From JAITVB01 sp031553805 (GTDB lineage: Bacteria; Bacteroidota; Bacteroidia; Bacteroidales; Rikenellaceae), in contig JAVBLC010000015.1 in the NCBI GenBank assembly GCA_031553805.1, forward strand, positions 16,366 to 80,365: a DNA stretch of 64,000 bases, read 5' to 3'. Below, piece after piece: positions 44,673 to 53,294 of the stretch (the first letter of the stretch is position 1; each line of letters starts with the position of its first letter). Below the pieces are notes generated by a model. That model did no database searches. It was not told where the DNA came from and saw only the letters and a list, made by a program, of their open reading frames with translations. A program made the translations under genes and the position numbers.

Positions 44673-44957
44673 CAAAGCAAAGCCCCCGGGAAAGCTTCGC
44701 TTTCCAGAAAATTTTTAGTGCCGCTTTTTATAAAAAGCGGCAGTTCCTGCGCGAAGCCGTTTTCTCCCGCGCGAAGGCCTGCTTTCCAGACAGATTTATG
44801 CCCGACCCGGTTCAGCTATGTGATCCTTCCTGTGCATAAAAATCTCCAGGAGCGTGGCCACCACGCATTTTTTCTTCGAGGGTACTGGCGCTTTTTATAA
44901 AAAGCGCCGCAAAAATTTTTCTGCGATGCTTTTCATCGCTTGACGTACTTTGCTTTG
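44673..44957. repeat. Composite palindromic element, copy C, with terminal inverted repeats
   Basis: 285 bases bounded by CAAAGCAAAG (44673-44682) and its perfect complement CTTTGCTTTG (44948-44957). Inside, in mirrored order, are short hairpins, AGAAAATTTTT motifs, GCCGC-TTTTTATAAAAA-GCGGC (44720-44741) and GGCGC-TTTTTATAAAAA-GCGCC (44887-44908). Between them lies a core hairpin (CAGATTTATGC at 44791 to GCATAAAAATCTC). It fills the gap between two converging genes. Confidence 0.9.
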
Positions 44958-44964
44958 GAAAAAA

Positions 44965-45459
44965 TTACCCGCGCGGCCACTCGCCGACCTCAAGGTTCTG
45001 GATCTTCTCTCCGTCGATCTCCATCCGGATAGCCGTCCGCACCCGATGGAAGCCAGAGATCCCCGCCGCACCCGGATTAATATGCAGCAGGTCATGCTTG
45101 CGGTCAGGCATCACCCGCAGAATGTGCGAATGCCCGCTGATAAAGATACGCGGTTTAAACTCCATGATCCGGCTCAGGGCCTCGACATCGTAATGCCCCG
45201 GATAGCCCCCGATATGGGTCATCAACACACTCACCCCCTCGCACGAAAAATGTTGGAACCGGGGATAGCACAACCGCACCTCGGCCCCATCGATATTGCC
45301 GTAAACGGCCGTCAGCGGACGGAACGAGGCAATCGCATCGGCCGTCGACAGGTTGCCGATGTCGCCCGCGTGCCAAATGACGTCAACCCCGGCGAGAAAT
45401 TCGCGCAACGTGTCGTCAAACCACCCGTGGGTGTCCGATATGATCCCTATCCGTGTCAT
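44965..45459 (-). CDS. YfcE/MJ0936-type phosphodiesterase
   Basis: A 164-residue calcineurin-like metallophosphoesterase with the full metal-site set: GIISDTHG, WHAGDIGN, YGNIDG, THIGGYPG and ISGHSHI. It should hydrolyse small phosphodiesters in the cytoplasm; the natural substrate is unknown. Its leader holds a repeat related to the arg operon leader. Confidence 0.93.
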   Translation of the reverse strand: MTRIGIISDTHGWFDDTLREFLAGVDVIWHAGDIGNLSTADAIASFRPLTAVYGNIDGAEVRLCYPRFQHFSCEGVSVLMTHIGGYPGHYDVEALSRIMEFKPRIFISGHSHILRVMPDRKHDLLHINPGAAGISGFHRVRTAIRMEIDGEKIQNLEVGEWPRG

Positions 45460-45463
45460 TATA

Positions 45464-45516
45464 GTGCCTCCTACATCCCCGCACTCGGAGTTTCTTATTT
45501 TGCTTAGACAAAGATA
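45464..45516 (-). promoter_or_regulatory. Promoter -7 box and repeat-bearing leader of the phosphodiesterase gene
   Basis: Minus-strand TATCTTTG (45509-45516) is directly followed by a segment related to the 40-bp arg leader repeat (on the plus strand GTGCCTCC, then GCACTCGGAGTTTC, then TTTTGCTTAG). It runs almost to the start codon. Confidence 0.6.
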
Positions 45517-45548
45517 AGAAAACCGGCGCAGATTTTAAAGAAAAAACA

Positions 45549-45556
45549 TACCTTTG
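45549..45556 (+). promoter_or_regulatory. -7 box for waaA-mqnD
   Basis: TACCTTTG, consensus match, 20 bases before the ATG. No clear -33. Confidence 0.55.
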
Positions 45557-45575
45557 CCAAAACGACTCGCCGGAT

Positions 45576-46823
45576 ATGCAATTCTTCTATAACATTGGCA
45601 TCCAGCTGATGACGCTGGGCATCCGCATCGCCGCACTCTTCAGCCACAAGGCACGCCTGTGGTGCCGGGGCAGGAAAGGCATTTTCAGGGACATGGCCTC
45701 GCGCATCGACCCGAACGCCCCGACAGCCTGGTTTCACGCCGCCTCGCTCGGCGAGTTCGAACAAGGGCGCCCGGTGATCGACGCTTTTCGACAACAGCAT
45801 CCGGAATACAAAATCCTGATTACGTTTTTTTCGCCCTCGGGCTACGAAGTCCGAAAAAACTTCGCCGGAGCCGACTATATCTTCTACCTGCCGGCCGACA
45901 CGCCGCGCAACGCCCGGCGGTTTATGAAAATCGTACAGCCGCGCGTGGCGGTCTTCATCAAATATGAATTCTGGGCCAACTACCTGCGCCTGCTGAGAAA
46001 GAGCAACGCACGGGTGTTTATCATCTCGGCCGTTTTCTTTAAGGAGTCTATCTTCTTCAAACCCTGGGGCGGCTTCTACCGGCGACTGCTGGGTTGTTTC
46101 GACCGCATTTTCGTACAGGACAAGAAGTCGGTCGAACTGCTGGAAAAGATCGGCATACACACCGCCGCCGCCGCGGGCGACACCCGTTTCGACCGGGTCT
46201 ACTCGATCGCCTCGCAGGCGCGCGAAATTCCGGAAATCGCGGTTTTCGCCACTTCCTGCAAAAAAGTGCTGGTGGCAGGCAGCACCTGGTCCCCCGACGA
46301 AGAGCTGCTGCTCGAACTGGTGCGGAAACATGCGGACATGAAATTCATCATCGCCCCCCATGAAATCGAACCGGAACGGATCGACCGCTTTATCGCCGCC
46401 GCCCGCCGCCCGGCCCTGCGTTACACGCAACTCACACCGGCAAGCGACCTGGCCGGGGCCGAGATCCTGGTCATCGACACGATCGGCATCCTGTCGTCGG
46501 TCTACCGCTACGGCCACCTGGCCTATATCGGCGGCGGATTCGGCGTGGGCATCCACAACATCCTCGAAGCGGCGACCTACGGCCTGCCGCTGGTCTTCGG
46601 CCCCAATTACGAAAAATTCAAAGAAGCGCGCAACCTCGTCGCCCTGGGCGGCGCGGTGAGCATCAACGGCGGCGAACAACTCGAAGCGTGGCTCCGCCTG
46701 CTCGACAACAGCGTCGAATACGACTCGGCCGCCGCGACCTGCCGCGACTACGTGAAAAACAACCGGGGCGCCACAGAGATCATCATGCACTCGGTTGCCG
46801 AATCCCTCCCATCGGCGCCGTGA
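45576..46823 (+). CDS. waaA: 3-deoxy-D-manno-octulosonic acid (Kdo) transferase
   Basis: A 415-residue GT30 enzyme adding Kdo to lipid A precursor at the inner membrane. It has an N-terminal membrane-proximal segment (YNIGIQLMTLGIRIAALFS), the catalytic-Glu region WFHAASLGEFEQGRPVIDAF, VFIKYEFWANYLR, the donor-site AGSTWSPDEELLLELV and YIGGGFGVGIHNILEAATYGLPLVFGP near the C-terminus. The stop overlaps the GTG start of mqnD (GTGA). Confidence 0.95.
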   Translation: MQFFYNIGIQLMTLGIRIAALFSHKARLWCRGRKGIFRDMASRIDPNAPTAWFHAASLGEFEQGRPVIDAFRQQHPEYKILITFFSPSGYEVRKNFAGADYIFYLPADTPRNARRFMKIVQPRVAVFIKYEFWANYLRLLRKSNARVFIISAVFFKESIFFKPWGGFYRRLLGCFDRIFVQDKKSVELLEKIGIHTAAAAGDTRFDRVYSIASQAREIPEIAVFATSCKKVLVAGSTWSPDEELLLELVRKHADMKFIIAPHEIEPERIDRFIAAARRPALRYTQLTPASDLAGAEILVIDTIGILSSVYRYGHLAYIGGGFGVGIHNILEAATYGLPLVFGPNYEKFKEARNLVALGGAVSINGGEQLEAWLRLLDNSVEYDSAAATCRDYVKNNRGATEIIMHSVAESLPSAP

Positions 46824-47641
46824 ACCTGACCCTGCACATTTCGCCCTGTCCGAACGACACGTTCATGTTCGACGCGCTGCTCCATCGCCGCATCGACACC
46901 GAAGGGTTTTCGTTTGACTACCGGTTGATGGATATCGAAGAATTAAACCTTGCCGCCCAACGCGGCGAGGCGCAAATCACCAAGGCCAGTTTTTCGGTAT
47001 TGCCCCTGGTTCGTCAACACTATGCGGTATTGAACAGCGGCGGCGCCCTGGGGCGCGGCAACGGCCCGCTGCTGGTGAGCCGCCGCAAAATCTATCCCGA
47101 CGAACTGAATCGCGAAGTACGCGTCGCCATCCCGGGCGAACACACCACGGCCAATCTGCTGTTGGGCCGCCTGTTTCCGGCGCTGGAACAAAAACGCGCC
47201 TACCTTTTTTCGGACATCGCCGACGCGGTGATGGACGGCGAAGCCGACGCGGGCGTGCTGATCCATGAGGGGCGCTTCACCTACAAAGAAAAAGGATTGC
47301 AATTGGTGGCCGACCTGGGCATGGAATGGGAACGGTGGTGCAACCTGCCGCTGCCGCTGGGCATGATCGCCGTCTCGCGCGAACTGCCGGACGAGGTGCA
47401 AGCGACCGTCGACCGGGTGCTGCGCCGTAGCGTAGCCCATGCATTAGCCCATCCGCAGGACTCCTATCCTTTCGTGAAAGCCCACGCCCGCGAATTGAGC
47501 GACGATGTGTTGTGGAATCACATCAAACTGTTTGTCAACGATTTTTCGCTTGATTTTGGCGATGAGGGGCGTCGTGCCGTGAGCCAGTTGCTCGGCAGCG
47601 CCATTCCCGAATGCGAATTTTCAGATTTGTTTGTCCGGTAG
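46820..47641 (+). CDS. mqnD: 1,4-dihydroxy-6-naphthoate synthase (futalosine pathway)
   Basis: A 273-residue enzyme converting cyclic dehypoxanthine futalosine to the naphthoate in the alternative menaquinone route. It has a periplasmic-binding-like fold with SPCPNDTFMFDALLH at the N-terminus, ITKASFSVLPL, the GEHTTANLLL substrate site and DAGVLIHEGRFTY. The frame is open upstream, but the GTG at 46820, overlapping the waaA stop as GTGA, gives the conserved N-terminus, so I chose it. No mqnA, mqnB or mqnC is in the window. Confidence 0.94.
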   Translation: MNLTLHISPCPNDTFMFDALLHRRIDTEGFSFDYRLMDIEELNLAAQRGEAQITKASFSVLPLVRQHYAVLNSGGALGRGNGPLLVSRRKIYPDELNREVRVAIPGEHTTANLLLGRLFPALEQKRAYLFSDIADAVMDGEADAGVLIHEGRFTYKEKGLQLVADLGMEWERWCNLPLPLGMIAVSRELPDEVQATVDRVLRRSVAHALAHPQDSYPFVKAHARELSDDVLWNHIKLFVNDFSLDFGDEGRRAVSQLLGSAIPECEFSDLFVR

Positions 47642-47696
47642 TATTTGTCGTGCAATGCGCGAACGGCCCGGACGCACCTTTGGCCGGACAGCCTCC

Positions 47697-48701
47697 CTAC
47701 TTGTTCTTATAGTTGAACGTGATGGTCAATCCGCCCCCGTAGCTCCATTGCAAGTCCTGGTCGGGGTTGGGGGTAACCATCGTCTTGTCGTAGATCAGGT
47801 TGCAGTAGCCGCTGAGGGCGAACACCTTCGTCAACTTGAGCATCAGCGAATTGTCCCACCGCACCTGCGGCGGAATCGCCCCGCTGTAATTATAAAAACC
47901 GTTGAAATAGGTGCGGAAGCGTACTTTCTCTTTCTTGCCGAATTTCTTGTCGAAAAGCACTTCGAGCGCCGGGCCGACGGTCGGTTTCACGTGGCGTCCG
48001 GTGTCGATCCCGGCCGTTCCCTTGTCGGAAAGCTCCTGGTCGAACACAAAGAGGATATTACCCGAAATGGGGGAAAAGTTGATGTTCAGCGGCGACTTGG
48101 GCGGATTGAACCGGAACCCCGCCCCGATGTTGAGCGTCCCGGGCGACATGAAGCCCGACACGAGGGTGTGGTTCGTGCGCGATTTATACCCGTCCGAGAA
48201 TTGCGACTGCAACAGGGCGGTCAGCGTATACGACCACTTGGGGTTGATCTTCCACCCGAACGTATTGGTAAAGATGAATTTATCTTCATTTTTGAAGACG
48301 ACCGTGTCGATCACGTTGAGGCCGTAGACGGCGTCGAAACGGGTTTCGATGTTGTATCTCTCGCGGTTGTAAACGTGTTTGAACAGCAGGGTCGAACGCC
48401 CCGTAAAGGTATTGTCGCCCCCTTTCGACCAGTTCGAAAAACCGGCCTGCGAGGCGCTGAGCATCCAGTCGAGTTGCACCGTATTGCGCTCCTTACGCAA
48501 GCGGCGGCGCTCGGCGGCGATCATGGCATCGGTGCTGTAGGAAAGCCCCCTCAGATCGGGGTTGGCAAACCGCTGGTCGGGCTTTTGGGGGATGTCGACC
48601 ACTTCGGGATCGGTGTCGCGCTCGATCGTGAGCTGCCCAAAGGCAGCATTCCCCCCAAACACCAGCAACAGCGCGAAAATCCAACGGTAAAAACTCCTCA
48701 T
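47697..48701 (-). CDS. DUF3078 outer-membrane barrel protein
   Basis: A 334-residue protein with a signal peptide (LLLVFGGNAAFGQ). The DUF3078 motif ASQAGFSNWSKGGDNTFTGR lies near 95-115, followed by amphipathic strands up to WSYGGGLTITFNYKNK. The family is Bacteroidetes-specific and of unknown function. It converges with mqnD with a 55-base gap in which I see no strong terminator. Full consensus promoter at 48728-48758. Confidence 0.88.
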   Translation of the reverse strand: MRSFYRWIFALLLVFGGNAAFGQLTIERDTDPEVVDIPQKPDQRFANPDLRGLSYSTDAMIAAERRRLRKERNTVQLDWMLSASQAGFSNWSKGGDNTFTGRSTLLFKHVYNRERYNIETRFDAVYGLNVIDTVVFKNEDKFIFTNTFGWKINPKWSYTLTALLQSQFSDGYKSRTNHTLVSGFMSPGTLNIGAGFRFNPPKSPLNINFSPISGNILFVFDQELSDKGTAGIDTGRHVKPTVGPALEVLFDKKFGKKEKVRFRTYFNGFYNYSGAIPPQVRWDNSLMLKLTKVFALSGYCNLIYDKTMVTPNPDQDLQWSYGGGLTITFNYKNK

Positions 48702-48727
48702 AACTCCGAAAGTAGGTACACTCTTTG

Positions 48728-48758
48728 CAAAGATAGCGCATTAAACGCTTTTCTCAAA
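48728..48758 (-). promoter_or_regulatory. Promoter of the DUF3078 gene
   Basis: Minus-strand -33 TTTG (48755-48758), 19-bp spacer, -7 TATCTTTG (48728-48735), 27 bases before the ATG. Confidence 0.78.
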
Positions 48759-48765
48759 TTTTTTG

Positions 48766-48773
48766 TAAATTTG
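48766..48773 (+). promoter_or_regulatory. -7 box for nfo
   Basis: TAAATTTG matches TAnnTTTG on the plus strand; the divergent promoter for the DUF3078 gene overlaps the same stretch. Confidence 0.5.
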
Positions 48774-48848
48774 TAAGGGGATGCGAAGAGGGTGTGCGAA
48801 AAAGGGGCGTCGGTGAACGTCCGTTTATTCATTTAACGCAGGAAACAT

Positions 48849-49694
48849 ATGAAAAAGTATTTCGGGGCGCACGTCAGCGCTGCGGGCGGGGTCGAAAACG
48901 CCCCGCTGAACGCCCACACCATCGGGGCTGGGGCTTTTGCCCTTTTTACGAAAAACCAGCGGCAGTGGGCGGCTGCGCCGTTGACAGAAAGCTCGATCGC
49001 GGCTTTCAAGGCCAACTGCGAGCGGCTGGGTTACGCGCCGTTCCAGATCTTACCCCACGACAGTTACCTGATCAACTTGGGGCACCCCGAACGCGAGGCG
49101 TTGGAAAAATCGCGGGCGGCGTTCCTCGATGAGATGCAGCGGTGCGAACAGTTGGGCTTAGACCGATTGAATTTCCATCCCGGCGGGTCGCTGGGGCAGA
49201 TCACGACCGAGGAGTGCCTCAACCGGATCGCCGAGTCGGTCAATATCGCGCTGGACAAGACGCGCGGGGTGACGGCGGTGGTCGAGAACACGGCCGGACA
49301 GGGAACCAACGTCGGGTTCCGGTTTGAGCACCTGGCCTACATCATTGACCGGGTGGAGGACAAAAGCCGCGTGGGGTTCTGCATCGACACGTGCCACGCC
49401 GAGGCGGCGGGATATGACCTGACGACCGAGGCGGCTTGCGCGGGTACATTCGCGGAGTTGGAACGGGTGATCGGGTTTAAGTACCTGCGCGGAATGCACC
49501 TGAACGATGCGATGAAACCCACGGGTAGCCGGGTGGACCGGCATCAAAGCCTGGGCGATGGATTTTTGAAACTTACGGTTTTTGAATATATCGCCAAGGA
49601 TCCGCGGTTTGACGATATGCCGTTGATCCTGGAAACGCCGAATGAGGAGAAGTGGCCCGAAGAGATCAAGCTGCTCTACTCGTTCGCAAAATAA
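48849..49694 (+). CDS. nfo: Endonuclease IV (AP endonuclease)
   Basis: A 281-residue base-excision repair enzyme that cleaves 5' to abasic sites using three zinc ions. Ligand motifs are in order: GAHVSAAGG, NFHPGGSLGQ, ENTAGQGTNVGF, CIDTCHAEAAG, HLNDAMKPTGSRVDRHQSLGDG and ETPNEEKWPEEI. Normal length. It ends beside the double composite repeat D. Confidence 0.96.
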   Translation: MKKYFGAHVSAAGGVENAPLNAHTIGAGAFALFTKNQRQWAAAPLTESSIAAFKANCERLGYAPFQILPHDSYLINLGHPEREALEKSRAAFLDEMQRCEQLGLDRLNFHPGGSLGQITTEECLNRIAESVNIALDKTRGVTAVVENTAGQGTNVGFRFEHLAYIIDRVEDKSRVGFCIDTCHAEAAGYDLTTEAACAGTFAELERVIGFKYLRGMHLNDAMKPTGSRVDRHQSLGDGFLKLTVFEYIAKDPRFDDMPLILETPNEEKWPEEIKLLYSFAK

Positions 49695-49696
49695 CG

Positions 49697-50127
49697 AAGA
49701 TCAAGGAAAGCGCAGCTTTCCAGAAAAATCTTTAACTGCGTTGAGCTCGCCTGCCTTCGGCAACCTCGGTTGGTGCCGCTTTTTATAAAAAGCAGTCGTT
49801 CTCTCAAAGGAAAATGCGCGAGGGCCACGCTTCCCAGAGATTTATATGCGGAACCTGGCCTGGCGGCGGTTACCTTCCATTGCATAAAAATCTCTTGTGC
49901 GCGGGCCAATAAATATAACGCGGCGGGCAAAAGCCCGCCGCGCCTGTCTTAAAGATCGCCCACCGCACGGGGCAGATTTATGCACAGGAAGGGTCACGTT
50001 TCAGAACCGCCCAGGCATAAATCTGCCTGGAAAACTGGCCCACGCGCATTGGGCTGCGCCGAGAGAACTGGCGCTTTTTATAAAAAGCGCCGCAAAAATT
50101 TTTCGGCGATGCTTTGCATCGCTGAGA
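49697..50127. repeat. Double composite palindromic element, copy D
   Basis: Two elements placed head to head fill the gap between converging genes. The left half has GGAAAGC-GCA-GCTTTCC, a decayed GCCGC palindrome (49775-49796), a core AGAGATTTATATGC...GCATAAAAATCTCT (49836-49895) and the tail TTGTGCGCGGGCCAATA. In the middle is the perfect hairpin CGCGGCGGGC-AAAA-GCCCGCCGCG (49919-49942). The right half has a 13-bp perfect core stem (GGCAGATTTATGC 49971-49983, GCATAAATCTGCC 50025-50037), GGCGC-TTTTTATAAAAA-GCGCC (50070-50091) and the hairpin GCGATGCTTTGCATCGC. Confidence 0.9.
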
Positions 50128-50128
50128 C

Positions 50129-50947
50129 TTACTTTACTTCGTTAAAATAATGTCCCAAAGCGCGTTTTACCGAGCCGAAGCGCAGCAGCAGTTCGCCCGC
50201 CGTATCCACATCCAACCCCGTAGCCTCCATAATCATCCGCGTCCCACGCCCCACCAACTTCCGATTCGTCAGCTGCATATTCACCATCCGGTTCCCCTCG
50301 ACCCGCCCCAGGCGGATCATCACCGTCGTCGAAATCATATTGAGCACGAGCTTCTGCGCGGTCCCTGCTTTCATCCGCGTACTGCCCGTCACAAATTCAG
50401 GCCCCACCACCACCTCGACCGGACACTCGGCCGCAGCGGCCACCGGACTGCCCGCATTACAAACCACCGCCCCGGTCAGCAGCCCCCGGCTGCGAGCCGC
50501 CTCCAAACCACCCAACACATAAGGCGTAGTGCCCGAAGCGGCAATCCCGATGACCGCATCCAGCGAGCCGGCCTGATATACTAAAAGGTCTTCCCAGGCC
50601 AATTCCTTATTGTCCTCCGCCCCCTCGACCGCCTTCCGGATCGCACCGTCACCCCCGGCAATCAGCCCGACGAAAGCATCGTGTACCCCATACGTCGGCG
50701 GAATTTCCGACGCATCGACCACCCCGAGCCTTCCGCTCGTCCCGGCGCCGATATAAAAAACACGCCCCCCGCGTTTCATCCGTTCGACCACGCGGTCAAC
50801 CAGCGCTTCGATCTGCGGAATGGCCCGCGCCACAGCGGCCGGCACGGTAGCGTCCTCGCCGTTGATCCGTTCGAGCAACTCGGCGGTGGAGAGCGTTTCG
50901 AGGCCGTCGTGGTACGACGGTTGTTCGGTATAATTAATCATTGTCAT
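50129..50947 (-). CDS. murQ: N-acetylmuramic acid 6-phosphate etherase
   Basis: A 272-residue SIS-domain lyase splitting MurNAc-6-phosphate to GlcNAc-6-phosphate and lactate during cell-wall recycling. It has the signature YIGAGTSGRLGVVDASEIPPTYG, then AGGDGAIRKAVEGAEDN, VIGIAASGTTPYVLGGLEAARSRG and the C-terminal GNRMVNMQLTNRKL. The start overlaps the end of the upstream kinase gene by 14 bases, so the pair is translationally coupled. Confidence 0.96.
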   Translation of the reverse strand: MTMINYTEQPSYHDGLETLSTAELLERINGEDATVPAAVARAIPQIEALVDRVVERMKRGGRVFYIGAGTSGRLGVVDASEIPPTYGVHDAFVGLIAGGDGAIRKAVEGAEDNKELAWEDLLVYQAGSLDAVIGIAASGTTPYVLGGLEAARSRGLLTGAVVCNAGSPVAAAAECPVEVVVGPEFVTGSTRMKAGTAQKLVLNMISTTVMIRLGRVEGNRMVNMQLTNRKLVGRGTRMIMEATGLDVDTAGELLLRFGSVKRALGHYFNEVK

Positions 50948-51791
50948 GCGTCAAATGGTAAGCGACCAGCCCGTCGATGGGCGTATCAACAATCAATCCG
51001 GAGTGCCACCCCTTTTCGAAAACCGCTTCCTGCAACTGGGCAGCGAAGTGGTAGGCGACACTGCCTGTAAAGGCCAATTCAACCTGCTCCACATCAGGAT
51101 ACCCGGCCAGGTTCTTTTCGAGAAATTCCGCAAAGGCGCCTTTAACCAATTGTTCCAGATACGGATTTTCGATATGTACCCGGATGTAGCGGGCAAACTG
51201 CGCCAAAAACCGATTGGGGAACGGTTTTCGATAGACTGCCTCGATGATCAGGTTGCGGTCGAGGCGATACTCTTCGAACAGATCATCGGCGATTTCGCGC
51301 GGCAGCTGATTTTTGAAAATCCCATTGATCAGCAATTTTCCGAGATGGGCGCCGCTTCCTTCGTCGCCCAAAATAAAACCCATCGGGGGCGTATTGTGGA
51401 CGATCTGAAACCCGTTGTAATAGCACGAATTGGAACCCGTGCCAAGAATCGACACAATCCCCCGCCCGTCGCCACACAAGCCGCGGGCAGCGCCCAGCAG
51501 GTCGCTTTCAACCTCAACCTCGGCCCAGCGCCACACTTTCCGCAGGGCTGTTTCGACCGCCCGCTTGGTGACCGGCAGGCAACCCGCGCCATAGAAATAG
51601 ATCGCCCCGACCGCCTCGGGCACATCGCCGAGGCCGCTGCGGATCGCGTCGGTGATCTCTTCGGGCGACTGGTAAACGGGGTTGATCCCGGCAGTCTGTG
51701 CGGCCACTGTTTCGCCGTCGGTCAGAAAACGCCAGTCGGTCTTGGTCGAACCGCTGTCGGCCACCAGGGTCCATTTTTTGTGTTTTTTCAT
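50934..51791 (-). CDS. BadF/BadG-type N-acetylglucosamine kinase
   Basis: A 285-residue ASKHA sugar kinase with phosphate-1 motif VADSGSTKTDWRFL, the GTGSNSCYY stretch and LGDEGSGAHLGKLLING. The frame is open far upstream, but the ATG at 51791 gives the conserved N-terminus MKKHKKWTLVADSG. The match to GlcNAc-kinase-like proteins plus coupling to murQ suggests it phosphorylates recovered GlcNAc or MurNAc. Inference for substrate. Confidence 0.9.
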   Translation of the reverse strand: MKKHKKWTLVADSGSTKTDWRFLTDGETVAAQTAGINPVYQSPEEITDAIRSGLGDVPEAVGAIYFYGAGCLPVTKRAVETALRKVWRWAEVEVESDLLGAARGLCGDGRGIVSILGTGSNSCYYNGFQIVHNTPPMGFILGDEGSGAHLGKLLINGIFKNQLPREIADDLFEEYRLDRNLIIEAVYRKPFPNRFLAQFARYIRVHIENPYLEQLVKGAFAEFLEKNLAGYPDVEQVELAFTGSVAYHFAAQLQEAVFEKGWHSGLIVDTPIDGLVAYHLTHDND

Positions 51792-51827
51792 CTGGGGTCG
51801 GGGGATGGAGGATGTGTTATATGCCAA

Positions 51828-51855
51828 CAAATGTAAAGATTTATTGTTACATTTG
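51828..51855. promoter_or_regulatory. Divergent promoters forming a perfect inverted repeat
   Basis: CAAATGTAA (51828-51836) and TTACATTTG (51847-51855) are exact complements 10 bases apart. Each contains a TACATTTG -7 box, one for the kinase-murQ unit (minus) and one for the GT2 operon (plus). Neither has a standard -33. Confidence 0.55.
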
Positions 51856-51878
51856 AATCGCAAAAGCGAGAATTGACC

Positions 51879-53294
51879 ATGAAAAAACAAATATCGTGCT
51901 TCGTCGCGGGCGGCCCGGCGGAACAGGTCGAACAGACCCGCGCCACGCTGTCGGAATGCCCGGCCGTGACGGGGGTGGAAGTGATGGAAGAGCCATTGCA
52001 CGCGGCCGGGACGCTGCGGCTGATCGCCCGGTGGTGCCGCACGCCTTACCTGCTGATCCATACCCGTTCGACGGCGCTGCGCCTGGGGGCCGGTGCGCTC
52101 GAACGCTTCCTTGCGGTGGCTTCGGCCACAGGCGCGGCAATGGCCTACAGCGACTACACCGACCAGGACGGCGAACGCCTCACCCCCCACCCCACGCTCG
52201 ATTACCAGCCCGGTGCGCTGCGCGACGATTTCGATTTCGGCGGAGTGCTCTTTTTGAACGCCCGCCTGTTCAAGCAGGCCGTGCGGCGGATGGACGCCGG
52301 GTTACAATACGGGGCACTGTACGACCTGCGGTTGCGCCTTTCGCGGCTGGGGAGCCTCCTGCACATTCCCGAAAACCTTTACGTGCAGGACTTGACCGAC
52401 CGCCGCGCTTCGGGCGAAAAACAATTTGACTATGTCGATCCGCGCAACCGGGCCGTACAGATCGAAATGGAGGGCATCTGCACCGTCCACCTGCGGGCCG
52501 TCGGCGCGTTGCTATGTCCGCCGTTCGAAGCGGTCGATGTCGCCCGGGGCCGTTTCCCTGTCGAAGCCTCCGTCATTATCCCCGTGCGTAACCGGGCGAA
52601 AACCATTGCCGACGCCATCCGCTCGGCCGCGGCACAAATCACGGAAAAACCATACAACATCCTGGTGGTCGATAACCATTCAACCGACGGCACGACCAAT
52701 ATTCTCCGGGAACTGGCCGCCGCCGATCCCCGGATCGTCCACATCGTTCCCGACCGTCGCGACCTCAACATCGGCGGCTGTTGGAACGCCGCCGTAACCG
52801 ATCCCCGCTGCGGCCGATTTTCGATCCAGCTCGACAGCGACGACCTTTACAGCAATAACGACGTGGTTCAAACGATCGTCAACGCGTTTTACGCCGAACG
52901 CTGCGCCATGGTGATCGGCAGCTACCGGATGGTCGACGTCGACCTGCGCGAGATTCCGCCCGGGGTGATCGACCACCGCGAGTGGACACCCGAAAACGGG
53001 CCGAACAACGCCTTGCGCATCAACGGCCTGGGCGCACCCCGCGCTTTTTACACTCCCGTTCTGCGGGAAAACCTGCTGCCAAACACTTCTTACGGAGAGG
53101 ATTACGCCGCAGGGCTGGCCTTGAGCCGCCGCTACCGGGTCGGACGCATCTGGGAGCCGCTCTACCTCTGCCGCCGCTGGGAGGGCAATTCCGACGCCGC
53201 CCTCTCCGTCGACCGCGTCAACGCCAACAACCGCTACAAGGACACCCTGCGAACTATCGAACTCGCCGCCCGCCAAAATCTGCTGAAGCGATGA
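51879..53294 (+). CDS. Family 2 glycosyltransferase with N-terminal extra domain
   Basis: A 471-residue protein. The C-terminal part (from about residue 230) is a GT2 domain: EASVIIPVRNRAKTIADAIR, ILVVDNHSTDGTTNIL, the metal-binding QLDSDDLY and a possible catalytic ED pair in YGEDYAAGL. The first 200 residues contain a second, shorter GT-A-like fold (SDYTDQDGERLTPHP, LRDDFDFGGVLFLNARLF) that may be a degenerate or regulatory copy. There is no membrane segment, so it is cytosolic. The ATG at 51879 was chosen over an in-frame TTG two codons earlier. The end overlaps the next gene as ATGA. Confidence 0.88.
   Translation: MKKQISCFVAGGPAEQVEQTRATLSECPAVTGVEVMEEPLHAAGTLRLIARWCRTPYLLIHTRSTALRLGAGALERFLAVASATGAAMAYSDYTDQDGERLTPHPTLDYQPGALRDDFDFGGVLFLNARLFKQAVRRMDAGLQYGALYDLRLRLSRLGSLLHIPENLYVQDLTDRRASGEKQFDYVDPRNRAVQIEMEGICTVHLRAVGALLCPPFEAVDVARGRFPVEASVIIPVRNRAKTIADAIRSAAAQITEKPYNILVVDNHSTDGTTNILRELAAADPRIVHIVPDRRDLNIGGCWNAAVTDPRCGRFSIQLDSDDLYSNNDVVQTIVNAFYAERCAMVIGSYRMVDVDLREIPPGVIDHREWTPENGPNNALRINGLGAPRAFYTPVLRENLLPNTSYGEDYAAGLALSRRYRVGRIWEPLYLCRRWEGNSDAALSVDRVNANNRYKDTLRTIELAARQNLLKR

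Noticed and set aside
46688..46819. Upstream extension of mqnD inside waaA
   Set aside because: The extension has waaA shadow composition, and the GTGA overlap start restores the family N-terminus.
50934..52190. Longer N-terminus for the GlcNAc kinase gene
   Set aside because: The upstream 130 codons lie antisense to the GT2 gene and have no family resemblance; the ATG at 51791 gives the conserved start.
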